Assembly (NCBI GenBank): GCA_035511515.1 | Contig: DATKFG010000050.1 | Span: 1-16,968, forward strand | Direction: 5' to 3' | DNA length: 16,968 nt | From: VBCK01 sp035511515 | GTDB taxonomy: Bacteria > Pseudomonadota > Gammaproteobacteria > Burkholderiales > Burkholderiaceae_F | Shown: piece after piece, positions 7,215-14,910 of the stretch | Layout: the number at the start of each line of letters is the position of its first letter | Numbering within the stretch: position 1 is the stretch's first letter | Program-made: the position numbers and the translations under genes | The notes under the pieces: model-generated | Told to the model about the DNA's origin: nothing | Seen by the model: only the letters and a program-made list of their open reading frames with translations | Database searches by the model: none

Positions 7215-8458
7215 ACCTTGCACCAGCGGGTCAGGCGCGGATCGCGCTGGCGCCAGGCGGCGCGAAAGCGCCGGTGGGCGGCCGTATTCCTTGCGTCGAC
7301 TTCGCGCGCAGCGTCGAGCCAGGGCCTTGGCTGCGCCATCACCTCGACGCTGAACTCGATCATCGCGTCGGGACTGGCGCCGCCCATCCGGCCGGCACCA
7401 CGCAACTGCGCGTAGGCGGCCAGCTCGGCCATCGTGTTCCAGGTATCGCCCAGTCGCTTGGGCTGCCGGCCCAGGTGCTCCAGCGCGATGCGATCCTCGA
7501 CCGGCTGCAGCTCGCGCACCACGAACGCGCGCCCGCCGATCGGCATCGCGGTCAGAAACGCCGGGCAGGCCGCCTGGCACATGTCCTGCACCGTGACGAC
7601 GCGCTGGGCCTCGTCGGCCCAGGCGATCTGCTGAAAGCGCGGCAGCGCGGCAGACGCCGACGACGGAGCCGCCAGCTTGAAGTCGATCAGCGCGTTGCGA
7701 TCCGGGTCGCCGCGACCACGCACCAGCGCCACGTAGCGTGGAAGGCCGAGGCTGCCCATCCCGGCGACGCGCCGCGCAAAATCGCGCGGCAGGAAATACT
7801 CCGGGGTTTCGTACAGGTGCCCGAGGGATTTGAGTGCGTCGGCCAGCTGATCGCGCATTTCGTCTTCCGCCGGCAGCGGCAGCGCGCGCTGATTGTCGAT
7901 CCGGATGGTGCGCCGGCCGCGCCGCACGTCGGTGCGGCGCGCCAGCAGATCACGCCGGCGCCGCGAGATGACCTGCTCGAGCAGAGTGCGGATCGGACCG
8001 CGCGCGGTTTCGGGCTCCAGCCACAATGGCTTGCCGCGCGCCAACGCCTCGGCGTAGTGGATCAGCGCGTCGGCGGCCAGGGCCAGGGCCTCCTCACGCG
8101 TCAGCCCGAGCCCAGGGGCCGCCGTCAGCATGCTGCCCAGCAGCCGCAGCAGGTCGACCGACAGTGGCAGGCGCGCCGCCTCGTCGAAATCGTTCAGGTC
8201 GAAGTAGACGAGCCGATTCAGGCCGCGAAAACATCCGAAGTTGTTCAGGTGCAGATCGCCGCAAACCCACGCGGTAGGCGCCGGCGGCAGCGCGGCCAGG
8301 TCCAGCGACGCGTGCGCCAGGCCGGCGGTCGCGCGCAGGAAAGCGAAGCGGTCGGTCGCCATCGCCTCGAATTTTCGCGCCAGCAGCAGCGGGTCCCGCC
8401 CGCGGTTGACCGCGACGATCGCTTCGACTGGATCCAGCGCGGCGGCGTCGGACTTCAT
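7205..8458 (-). CDS. DUF2252 family protein (kinase-like motifs)
   Basis: A 417-residue soluble protein, typical of DUF2252, a family of unknown function. The family is recognised by CGDLHLNNFG (residues 66-75) followed by FDLNDFDE (86-93). These resemble the catalytic loop and metal-binding DFD motif of aminoglycoside-phosphotransferase-like kinases. Further on there is a glycine-rich GMGSLG (233-238), a lysine in LIDFK (Lys261), and FVVRELQP (312-319), which could be the glycine loop, ATP lysine and hinge. That order is reversed compared with ordinary kinases. The start codon overlaps the stop of the upstream penicillin-acylase gene (ATGA at 8455-8458), so the two are probably translationally coupled and share a promoter. 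The activity and substrate are unknown; kinase function is an inference from motifs only. Confidence 0.88.
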   Translation of the reverse strand: MKSDAAALDPVEAIVAVNRGRDPLLLARKFEAMATDRFAFLRATAGLAHASLDLAALPPAPTAWVCGDLHLNNFGCFRGLNRLVYFDLNDFDEAARLPLSVDLLRLLGSMLTAAPGLGLTREEALALAADALIHYAEALARGKPLWLEPETARGPIRTLLEQVISRRRRDLLARRTDVRRGRRTIRIDNQRALPLPAEDEMRDQLADALKSLGHLYETPEYFLPRDFARRVAGMGSLGLPRYVALVRGRGDPDRNALIDFKLAAPSSASAALPRFQQIAWADEAQRVVTVQDMCQAACPAFLTAMPIGGRAFVVRELQPVEDRIALEHLGRQPKRLGDTWNTMAELAAYAQLRGAGRMGGASPDAMIEFSVEVMAQPRPWLDAAREVDARNTAAHRRFRAAWRQRDPRLTRWCKVPA

Positions 8459-10896
8459 CGAGCAAATGGCTTAAGAGTCAGCGTGAGCGCTGGATGGGCG
8501 GGTTGACCGATCGGACGATATCGCACTTTGCTCCAGGCTTCGAGCAAATCTCCGTACTGGGAGGAAAACGGATTGCCGGACTGTCCGGGGCCGAACATCC
8601 ACACGCCGGGAGCGTCGTTCGACGACATGTCATAGATGATTCGCAAGCTCGCTGCCGCGCGAGTTTCGAATGGCCGTTCACCCTTCAGCCGCAGGACACC
8701 GACGTTGATCGTGTCGCCGTCGCCGGGGTGGGCGACCCGCTGTTCGAACCAGCGCCGCAGCAGCGGAACGGACGAGAACGGCCGATGCTCGAACACGGCG
8801 GCGTGGCGCCAGCCCCAGCGCAGCCGATCCAGGTCGCCGGCCTCGTGCGCCAGCTCGCCGGCGGCCTGATCCAGCGCGGCCGCCGCCAAAGCCAGGCAGT
8901 CGATGTGCCGGTCGGGAGCGCCGGCGTCGTCACACCAGTTGCGCGCATGAGCGCGACCGGTCAAAACGCCCAGAAGCGCTGCGGTCAGCGGCACCGGTTC
9001 GACCAGATCGGCTGCCAGCGGACCCAGGTCGTCGTCAAAGATCAACTCCTTCAGCCGGCGCACCCAGGCCTGGTAGATCAACGGCTCGGGCGCGTCCGCG
9101 CGCATGGCCCCGTCCCAAGCGCGCAGGCGCTGCAATGCGGCTCGACCGACGGCCGTAGCCGGTTCGGTCGCGCTCAGCGCCCGCATCATCTCGCGGGCAG
9201 CAAGCGAGGTGACGTCGGCCTGGATCCGCTCGAACGAAGCCACGTCGTGGCGCGGCACCGCCAGCACCAACTGCTCGATGCGCCGCGCCCGGTACGGTGC
9301 CTTCCACTCCATCGTCAGGAAAGGGCGGTAACCGGGCGGCGTGATCTTCTGATTCGCGGTGACGATGACCCCCTGCGGCGGATCCAGGCTGCGTGGCAGC
9401 TCATCCGGAGCGATCCAGCCTTGCCAGTCGTAGCGCTCATCCCAGCCCGGCGATGGCACCAGGCCGTACAGATCGTTGTCGGGGCGGCGCAGCGGCACCC
9501 GTCCGACGACGCGAAAGCCGATGTGGCCATCGTCGCCGGCGAACACGACGTTCTGCACGATCAGCGTCACCCCGCGCAGCGCGCTATCGAGCTGGCGCGT
9601 ATCGGCGGCGTAATTCATGGCCCGAAACGCGCGCAGCGTCGTATCCCCGGCTTCCAGCGAAGCCCAGCGCAGCGCGAGCACGTACCCGCGCGGGGACCCA
9701 TCGGTGGGCAGCGCCGCGTCCGCCGCGGCCAGCGCGCCCGAGATCACCGGTCCATGGCGGGTGCTGCGCACCGTCAGTGAAACCGGATCGCCGCCGCGCA
9801 CCTGGATCGTTTCCGCGCGCGTTTCGAAAGGCGCGCTGCCCTCCGGCGTCTGATACCGGTCCGGGTGGTCCGGATCGACCCGCTCCAGGTACAGGTCCTG
9901 CGTGTCGGCATAGGTCGTCGTGAATCCCCATGCGACGTGCGCGTTGCGTCCCAGCACGACGAACGGCACCCCGGGCAGCGTGGCGCCAAATACGTCCAGG
10001 CCCGGCGCCTTCAGACGGGCGAAGTACCAGACCGATGGAGACGACAACCCCAGGTGTGGATCGTTCGCGAGCAGGGGCCGCCCGCTGATTGTGCGCGATC
10101 CGGCGACCACCCAGTTGTTGGAGCCCTCGCCCTGGGAGGCGGCAAAACCGAGTTCGGGCAGACGCCGCACCAACTGCTGCGTCTGGTCCGACAAAGTGTG
10201 ACCCGGCAGCCCCAATTGACGATACAAGGCGACATAGTCGGCGGTGCGCGGCGCGGACTCGTCCCACAACGGCAGAAAGTCGTCGATCTCGGCCATCGAG
10301 AAGCGCGCTGAAAGGCGAAGGCGCTGCAGTTCGTTGCGCATCGCCTCGGCCGATAGATCCCACGCCATCATCAGCGTCCACGCCACCACGTCGGCAGGTA
10401 CCCAGTGTTCGGGATAAGGTGCGCGCAACAACAGGAACTCGGCCGGCGGAAGATCGTGGTGTCCGTCCAGGTACGCGTTGATGCCGGCGCAGTAGGCTTC
10501 GACCAGGGCCCCGGTTTCCGGATCGAACCCATGCGCGATCGCCTGCGCCTGCCGGTAGATGCCGACGGTACGCAGGAAGCGGTCGGTGTCGACCCCGGCC
10601 GGCCCGACGATCTCGGCGATCCGGCCCTGGCCGATGCGCCGGTTGAACTCGATCTGCCACAGCCGGTCCTGGGCGTGCGCGAAGCCGAGCGCGAACAAAG
10701 CATCCGCTTCGGTTTGCGCGGTGATGGTCGGGACGCCGGCGTCGTCGCGCGCGATCTGCACCGGGCGCGCCAGCGAGAGCACGCGCAGCGTACCCTCGTG
10801 TTCCGGCAGGCTCGCCTGCCGGTACCAGAGCCACACGCCAATCGCCGCCACCAGCACGACCGACAGGACCGCCAACGTCCAGCGTACGACGCGCAT
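8455..10896 (-). CDS. Penicillin acylase family protein (Ntn hydrolase, possibly an acyl-homoserine-lactone or other amide acylase)
   Basis: An 813-residue precursor of the penicillin G acylase / AHL acylase family. These enzymes are exported to the periplasm and cut themselves in two; the new N-terminal serine of the beta chain then hydrolyses amides. The start at 10896 is chosen because the signal or anchor segment (WTLAVLSVVLVAAIGVWLWY) follows directly; the frame stays open to 11064 but that stretch is not hydrophobic and runs into the bioB upstream region. No strong ribosome site is visible. The catalytic Ser259 lies in QGEGSNNWVVAG, giving a beta chain of 555 residues, close to the known enzymes. 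Other family segments are GFAHAQDRLWQIEFNRR (autoprocessing region of the alpha chain), LLANDPHLGL and VTANQKI. The substrate cannot be told from the sequence. The gene ends in ATGA shared with the DUF2252 start. Confidence 0.92.
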   Translation of the reverse strand: MRVVRWTLAVLSVVLVAAIGVWLWYRQASLPEHEGTLRVLSLARPVQIARDDAGVPTITAQTEADALFALGFAHAQDRLWQIEFNRRIGQGRIAEIVGPAGVDTDRFLRTVGIYRQAQAIAHGFDPETGALVEAYCAGINAYLDGHHDLPPAEFLLLRAPYPEHWVPADVVAWTLMMAWDLSAEAMRNELQRLRLSARFSMAEIDDFLPLWDESAPRTADYVALYRQLGLPGHTLSDQTQQLVRRLPELGFAASQGEGSNNWVVAGSRTISGRPLLANDPHLGLSSPSVWYFARLKAPGLDVFGATLPGVPFVVLGRNAHVAWGFTTTYADTQDLYLERVDPDHPDRYQTPEGSAPFETRAETIQVRGGDPVSLTVRSTRHGPVISGALAAADAALPTDGSPRGYVLALRWASLEAGDTTLRAFRAMNYAADTRQLDSALRGVTLIVQNVVFAGDDGHIGFRVVGRVPLRRPDNDLYGLVPSPGWDERYDWQGWIAPDELPRSLDPPQGVIVTANQKITPPGYRPFLTMEWKAPYRARRIEQLVLAVPRHDVASFERIQADVTSLAAREMMRALSATEPATAVGRAALQRLRAWDGAMRADAPEPLIYQAWVRRLKELIFDDDLGPLAADLVEPVPLTAALLGVLTGRAHARNWCDDAGAPDRHIDCLALAAAALDQAAGELAHEAGDLDRLRWGWRHAAVFEHRPFSSVPLLRRWFEQRVAHPGDGDTINVGVLRLKGERPFETRAAASLRIIYDMSSNDAPGVWMFGPGQSGNPFSSQYGDLLEAWSKVRYRPIGQPAHPALTLTLKPFAR

Positions 10897-11023
10897 GCTT
10901 CGTCCGGTTTCGGGACCCGCCCGAGCGATCGGCGCGATTATTGCAGCCCGATCCGTGCCAGCACAGCGTTTGTTACGCCGGGTCGCGGATGCAGTATGCT
11001 GCGCAGCGGTCGGTGCCGCTTCC
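10897..11023. other. Divergent intergenic region between the acylase gene and bioB
   Basis: About 140 bp separates the two start codons and must hold promoters for both directions. On the + strand TATGCT at 10995-11000 is a possible bioB -10, with GTTACG at 10972-10977 seventeen bases upstream, but the match is poor. I see no BirA-type operator (TTGTAAAC with an inverted copy) and no other clear regulator site. Confidence 0.4.
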
Positions 11024-11030
11024 GAGGGGG
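11024..11030 (+). promoter_or_regulatory. bioB: Ribosome binding site that decides the bioB start
   Basis: GAGGGGG ends six bases before GTG 11037. ATG codons at 11059 and 11065 lie in the same frame but have no comparable site in front of them. Confidence 0.65.
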
Positions 11031-11036
11031 TCCGCC

Positions 11037-12038
11037 GTGGCTCGCCCTGTATCGCCGATGACAATGCCGTCTGCCGAAACCGAAGCGGCCCGCTGGAGCG
11101 TCGAGCGGGTGGCCGCGCTGTTCGAACAACCGTTCAACGACCTGCTGTACCAGGCGCAATCGGTGCACCGGCGCCATTTCGACCCCAACGCGGTGCAGAT
11201 CAGCACGCTGCTGTCGATCAAGACGGGCGGCTGCCCCGAAAACTGCGGCTACTGCTCACAGTCGGCGCACCACCAGACCGGGGTCGCGCGCGAGGCGCTG
11301 ATGGCGCGCGAGCGCGTGTTGCAGGCCGCCGGCAAGGCCAAGCAGGCCGGCGCAACGCGCTTCTGCATGGGGGCGGCCTGGCGCGGTCCCAACGCCAAGG
11401 AGCTCGCCGACGTGATCGAGCTGGTCAAGGGCGTTCGCGAGCTCGGTCTGGAAACGTGCGTGACGCTCGGCATGCTGCGTCCGGGCCAGGCCGAGCAGTT
11501 GAAGGAAGCGGGCCTGGATTACTACAACCACAACCTGGACACGGCGCGCGAATTCTACGGATCGATCGTCACCACGCACACTTACCAGGACCGCCTCGAT
11601 ACGCTGGAGCGCGTGCGCAGCGCCGGCATCAAGGTGTGCTGCGGGGGCATCGTCGGCATGGGGGAAAGCCGGCCGCAGCGCGCTGCCCTGATCGCCGAGC
11701 TGGCCGCGCTGGATCCGGCACCCGAGTCGGTCCCGATCAACCTGCTGGTGCCGATTTCCGGCACACCACTGGCGCAGGCGGAGCGGCTGGATCCGCTCGA
11801 ATTCGTTCGCACCATCGCGGTCGCGCGCATCGCCCTGCCGACCAGCGTGGTTCGTCTGTCGGCCGGGCGCGCAACGATGCCCGACTCGGTGCAGGCTTTG
11901 TGTTTCCTGGCCGGCGCCAACTCCATCTTCTACGGCGACCGGCTGCTCACCACCGGAAATCCCAGCACCGATTCGGATCGCGCACTGTTTGGCCGGCTCG
12001 GACTGCATTCGACCGAACCGCGCAGCGCCACCGGCTGA
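11037..12038 (+). CDS. bioB: Biotin synthase
   Basis: BioB is a radical-SAM enzyme that inserts sulfur into dethiobiotin, the last step of biotin synthesis. The 333-residue product has the radical-SAM cluster motif as Cys66, Cys70 and Cys73 (CPENCGYC), preceded by the family-typical VHRRHFDPNAVQISTLLSIK. Downstream are YYNHNLDT, GGIVGMGES, VPINLLVPISGTPL and the NSIFYGDRLLTTGNP segment, all standard in BioB. The start is taken as GTG 11037, on the strength of GAGGGGG just upstream; ATG 11059 is the alternative and would remove seven residues. bioB faces away from the acylase gene and towards the bioA-bioD-orf205 cluster, with only 15 bp between the facing stops. It must have a promoter of its own. 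Confidence 0.97.
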   Translation: MARPVSPMTMPSAETEAARWSVERVAALFEQPFNDLLYQAQSVHRRHFDPNAVQISTLLSIKTGGCPENCGYCSQSAHHQTGVAREALMARERVLQAAGKAKQAGATRFCMGAAWRGPNAKELADVIELVKGVRELGLETCVTLGMLRPGQAEQLKEAGLDYYNHNLDTAREFYGSIVTTHTYQDRLDTLERVRSAGIKVCCGGIVGMGESRPQRAALIAELAALDPAPESVPINLLVPISGTPLAQAERLDPLEFVRTIAVARIALPTSVVRLSAGRATMPDSVQALCFLAGANSIFYGDRLLTTGNPSTDSDRALFGRLGLHSTEPRSATG

Positions 12039-12056
12039 GGGCGCGCCCCGGCCTCA
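12036..12056. terminator. Weak palindrome covering both convergent stop codons
   Basis: TGAGG (12036-12040, including the bioB stop) and CCTCA (12052-12056, including the orf205 stop) can pair around an 11-nt GC-rich loop. It may act as a small two-way terminator; the stem is short and no T run follows. Confidence 0.25.
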
Positions 12057-12671
12057 CTTGAGCGCGCTCTGGCAGGCCTGCAGCGTGTGTTCTCCGACGT
12101 TCTCGATCAGGATGGTGTAATTCTCGTAAAGGCGGAATTGCTCGATCAGCTCGGATCGCTGCTGTACAGTCAGGGCGGAGGCATTGTCGCCGAAGCGGTG
12201 CAAGTTGTGCCAGGTGGCCAGCCCGACGTGCTCCTGTTCCAGGAATAGGTGCACGGCGCCATAGGCATCCGCGAAACGCCTCACCTTCTCATACGGCAGG
12301 TCAATGAGTGCCTGCGTCGCGATCGCGGTATCCCAGCTGGCGCTTGAGACCAGGTCAAAATGAACTCCGGGATACTTGATCGGCGACGCAGCCGGCGCAC
12401 GGGCGGGCAGCGCCGAGAGACTGGTGATCTCGGCCTGGGTACGGGATCGCAGCTTCTCCATCTCTTTCAGCACCTCCTTGACATGCACCACGTCGTCCGC
12501 AAGTTCACGCTGGAACCCTGCGACCGCCTCGGCGGCGATCGTGGCCCGATGCCGGGACTCCACGATCTGCTCCAGGCCGAGTGCAATCAGGATGCCGATC
12601 GTGACAATGCAGATGTGCAGCAGGAATTCCTTCAGCGAGCGGATGTGTCCCGCCGGAGCATGAAGATCCAT
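12054..12671 (-). CDS. Single-span membrane protein of unknown function, last gene of the bioAD cluster (orf205)
   Basis: A 205-residue protein I cannot assign to a named family. Residues 15-33 (EFLLHICIVTIGILIALGL) form one transmembrane segment near the N terminus. Residues ~35-90 are helical and charged (EMEKLRSRTQAEI), with coiled-coil character, and the rest (~95-205) is a mostly helical soluble domain containing SSASWDTAIATQALIDLPYE. The start at 12671 is supported by AAGGAA (12680-12685) eight bases upstream, which overlaps the bioD stop. Only 12 bases separate it from bioD, so it is almost certainly in the same transcript. None of the known biotin enzymes looks like this, and there is no catalytic motif I can point to. 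It could be a chance passenger, or a membrane partner for a biotin-linked process; the latter is guesswork. Its base composition looks slightly less GC-rich than the bio genes. Confidence 0.78.
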   Translation of the reverse strand: MDLHAPAGHIRSLKEFLLHICIVTIGILIALGLEQIVESRHRATIAAEAVAGFQRELADDVVHVKEVLKEMEKLRSRTQAEITSLSALPARAPAASPIKYPGVHFDLVSSASWDTAIATQALIDLPYEKVRRFADAYGAVHLFLEQEHVGLATWHNLHRFGDNASALTVQQRSELIEQFRLYENYTILIENVGEHTLQACQSALK

Positions 12672-12679
12672 GTGTCGGC

Positions 12680-12685
12680 TTCCTT
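12680..12685 (-). promoter_or_regulatory. Ribosome binding site of orf205, overlapping the bioD stop
   Basis: Read on the minus strand this is AAGGAA, eight bases before ATG 12671. Two of its bases belong to the bioD TAA stop (12684-12686), which supports co-transcription of the two genes. Confidence 0.6.
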
Positions 12686-13367
12686 ATCGAATGTCCCCAG
12701 GTAACCGCAGCTCCAACGCGGCCGGATCGGGCGTGGGCTGGAACGGCACCACCCCCAGCAGCGGAGCACCGATGCGCTGGCGCAGCGCCTGCAAGTTGTC
12801 TTCGAAGCGCTGCATGCCGGGATCGATCGAATTGGCGATCCACCCGGCCAGCCGCAGCGAGCGCGCGACGATGGCCTGCTGCGTCAGCAGCGCATGATTC
12901 AGGCACCCCAGCCGCATCCCGACCACCAGAACAACGGGAAGGGCCAGTGCGACGGCCAGATCGCCCGCGTCCTCACGATCGTTCAGCGGCACCAGGAACC
13001 CGCCTACGCCTTCGACCACGATCGCATCGGCGCTGGCGCGGAGTGTCTCGAAGGCCCGTCTGATCGGCGCAATTTCGATCCGCACGCCCGCGGCCGCAGC
13101 AGCGAGGTGCGGTGCGACCGGCGGATCGAACAGATACGGATTGACCTGCTCGAGCGGTGCTGGCCAGGAGCTGGCCCGGCGCAGCTCGGCCACGTCGGGA
13201 TTGACCGGCCCCTCGGGCGAGGCTTCGACGCCGGCCGCCACCGGCTTCATCCCGAGCGCCCGCAAGCCGCGCGCGCGCAGCCGGTGCAGCAGCGCGCAGC
13301 TCGCCAGCGTCTTGCCCACGCCGGTGTCGGTTCCGGTCACGAACAGGCACGGCCCCGCGGCGTTCAT
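12684..13367 (-). CDS. bioD: Dethiobiotin synthase
   Basis: BioD closes the ureido ring of dethiobiotin from DAPA, CO2 and ATP, the step before BioB. The 227-residue product is normal length. The P-loop GTDTGVGKT is at residues 12-20, MKPVAAGVE supplies the conserved lysine, and VEGVGGFLVPL is the switch/substrate region; GMRLGCLNHALLT follows as in the family. The ATG at 13367 shares one base with the bioA stop (TGATG), so translation is likely coupled to bioA. The frame continues far upstream antisense to nothing useful: that part lies inside bioA and is not part of BioD. Confidence 0.96.
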   Translation of the reverse strand: MNAAGPCLFVTGTDTGVGKTLASCALLHRLRARGLRALGMKPVAAGVEASPEGPVNPDVAELRRASSWPAPLEQVNPYLFDPPVAPHLAAAAAGVRIEIAPIRRAFETLRASADAIVVEGVGGFLVPLNDREDAGDLAVALALPVVLVVGMRLGCLNHALLTQQAIVARSLRLAGWIANSIDPGMQRFEDNLQALRQRIGAPLLGVVPFQPTPDPAALELRLPGDIR

Positions 13368-14683
13368 CAGACAATCCGGTCGAGCAGCTCGAGCGTGCGA
13401 TCGGTCAGCAGCGCGGACTGCTCCTCGTCGATCACGTACGGCGGCATGAAGTAGACGGTATTTCCGATCGGCCGCAGCAGCAGCTCGCGCTCGAGCGCGG
13501 CGGCCGAGAAACGCCGCGCGAACAGCGGCGGCGCCGGGTCGACCTCGAAGGCCCAGATCATCCCGGTGCGACGGAAGTTCTGAACGCGCGGATGCGCCCG
13601 CAACGGGCGCGCCAGCTCGTCGATGCGGGCGGCGCGCCGTTTGTTGGACTCGATCACCGCATCCTGCTCGAAGATCGACAGGGTGGCCAGCGCGGCGGCG
13701 CAGGCCAGCGGATTGCCGCTGTAGGAATGGGAGTGCAGAAAACCGCGCGTGACTTGCTCGTCGTAGAACGCTTCGTAGATCGCGTCGGTCGAAAGCACCA
13801 GGGACAGCGGCAGGTAGCCTCCACTGATTCCCTTGGACAGGCACAGCAGATCCGGCAGGATGCCGGCCTGCTCGCAGGCCAGGAAGGTCCCGGTGCGGCC
13901 GCAGCCGACCGCGATCTCGTCGGCGATCAGGTGCACGTTGTACTTGTCGCACAGCGCGCGCGCCAGCTGCAGATACTCCGGCTCGTACATCCCCATCCCG
14001 TTGGCGCACTGAACGAGCGGCTCCACGATCAGGGCCGCGATTTCGCCGTGCCGCTGCTGCAGCACCCGCTCAAGGGCGCTCGCGCAGCGCTGGGCATAGT
14101 CGAGGGGGGATTCGCCCGGTTCGGCGTGGCGCCAGTCCGGACTCATCACCGTAATCCCGGGCCTGAGCAGCGGGGCATAGGCATCGCGAAACAGCGCGAC
14201 GTCGCTCACCGACAGGGCCCCGACGGTCTCGCCGTGGTAGGCCCCGGTGAGGCACGCGAAGCGCGACTTGTCCGGCAGGCCGCGGTTGCGCCAGAAATGG
14301 TGGCTCATTTTGAGCGCGATCTCGACCGCCGATGAGCCGTCGGACGCGAAAAAACAGTGTCCCAGGTGACCGCCGGTCAGAGCCGCCAGGCGCTCCGACA
14401 GAGCGACGGCCGGCTCGTGCGTCATGCCGGCCATGATCACGTGCTCCAGCCGCTCCAGCTGGGCGGTGATCGCCGCGTTGATGCGCGGATTGGCGTGACC
14501 GAACAGGTTGACCCACCAGGAGCTGATCGCGTCCAGGAAGCGGCGGCCGCCGAAGTCGTACAGCCAGGCGCCATGGCCATGCGATATCGCCACCATCGGC
14601 AGCCATTCGTGCAGTTTCATCTGGGTGCACGGATGCCAGACCGAGCGCAACGTGCGGGCAATCAGGTTGCTGTTGGAGGTCAT
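13367..14683 (-). CDS. bioA: Adenosylmethionine-8-amino-7-oxononanoate aminotransferase
   Basis: BioA is a PLP enzyme that turns KAPA into DAPA with S-adenosylmethionine as amino donor. Taking ATG 14683, the product has 438 residues. WHPCTQM at the front and SSWWVNLFGHANPRI form the substrate pocket; ASDGSSAVEIALKM and GAYHGETVGALSVS bind the cofactor phosphate; LIADEIAVGCGRTG has the PLP-ring aspartate; and LCLSKGISGG contains the Schiff-base lysine, Lys284. A GTG at 14692 would add three residues; neither start has a clear ribosome site. It is the first gene of bioA-bioD-orf205 and is divergent from the ABC transporter gene. The GSNP-like C-terminal motif is present as RPIGNTVYFMPPYV. Confidence 0.96.
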   Translation of the reverse strand: MTSNSNLIARTLRSVWHPCTQMKLHEWLPMVAISHGHGAWLYDFGGRRFLDAISSWWVNLFGHANPRINAAITAQLERLEHVIMAGMTHEPAVALSERLAALTGGHLGHCFFASDGSSAVEIALKMSHHFWRNRGLPDKSRFACLTGAYHGETVGALSVSDVALFRDAYAPLLRPGITVMSPDWRHAEPGESPLDYAQRCASALERVLQQRHGEIAALIVEPLVQCANGMGMYEPEYLQLARALCDKYNVHLIADEIAVGCGRTGTFLACEQAGILPDLLCLSKGISGGYLPLSLVLSTDAIYEAFYDEQVTRGFLHSHSYSGNPLACAAALATLSIFEQDAVIESNKRRAARIDELARPLRAHPRVQNFRRTGMIWAFEVDPAPPLFARRFSAAALERELLLRPIGNTVYFMPPYVIDEEQSALLTDRTLELLDRIV

Positions 14684-14760
14684 GGGCAGCACACGTGATG
14701 GCGCAACGAACTACCGAGAATACCAAGCGCGCCGTCTCAGGTACGCTTCAGGGCGAATCG
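14684..14760. other. Divergent intergenic region between bioA and the ABC transporter gene
   Basis: These 77 bases must carry the start signals for both directions. On the minus strand TATTCT (within CTTGGTATTCTCGG) is a possible bioA -10, with no credible -35. No BirA, BioR or BioQ-type operator is recognisable. CAGGG at 14749-14753 may be the ribosome site for ATG 14761. Confidence 0.3.
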
Positions 14761-14883
14761 ATGAAGCCCTGCCTGCCCTTCCCGGATCTTCCTCCGGCTC
14801 ATTATCGCAATCTCAGTTGCGCCCGGGTCCCTGGCACCCCGCTGGGATTTCTCGCCCGCTTCGTGTGGATGCGGTTCCGCTAG
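14761..14883 (+). pseudogene. N-terminal piece of the ABC transporter, ended by an in-frame TAG
   Basis: ATG 14761 opens a 40-codon stretch ending in TPLGFLARFVWMRFR and then TAG (14881-14883). It is in the same frame as the long ABC transporter frame that follows, and the sequence on both sides of the stop (FVWMRFR, then QTAAAVLCTLGGIGLMSLEP) reads as the usual N terminus plus first transmembrane segment of an exporter half-transporter. A TGG-to-TAG change is the simplest cause, since Trp is common at this place. Without the stop the gene would encode 607 residues, the normal size. Sequencing error is possible. Confidence 0.6.
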
Positions 14884-14910
14884 CAAACCGCCGCGGCCGT
14901 CCTTTGCACG

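Noticed and set aside
7274..8506. 410-codon plus-strand frame opposite DUF2252
   Set aside because: Gln/Arg/Val-rich shadow; the minus-strand frame has the conserved DUF2252 motifs.
8494..9780. 428-codon plus-strand frame opposite the acylase gene
   Set aside because: No recognisable domain, and the minus strand encodes a complete acylase beta chain.
10937..11000. Search for a BirA-type biotin operator upstream of bioB
   Set aside because: No TTGTAAAC-like inverted pair is present; the TTTGTTAC at 10969-10976 has no matching partner.
10897..11064. 56-residue N-terminal extension of the acylase
   Set aside because: It would put polar sequence before the signal segment, has no internal support and would overlap the bioB start region.
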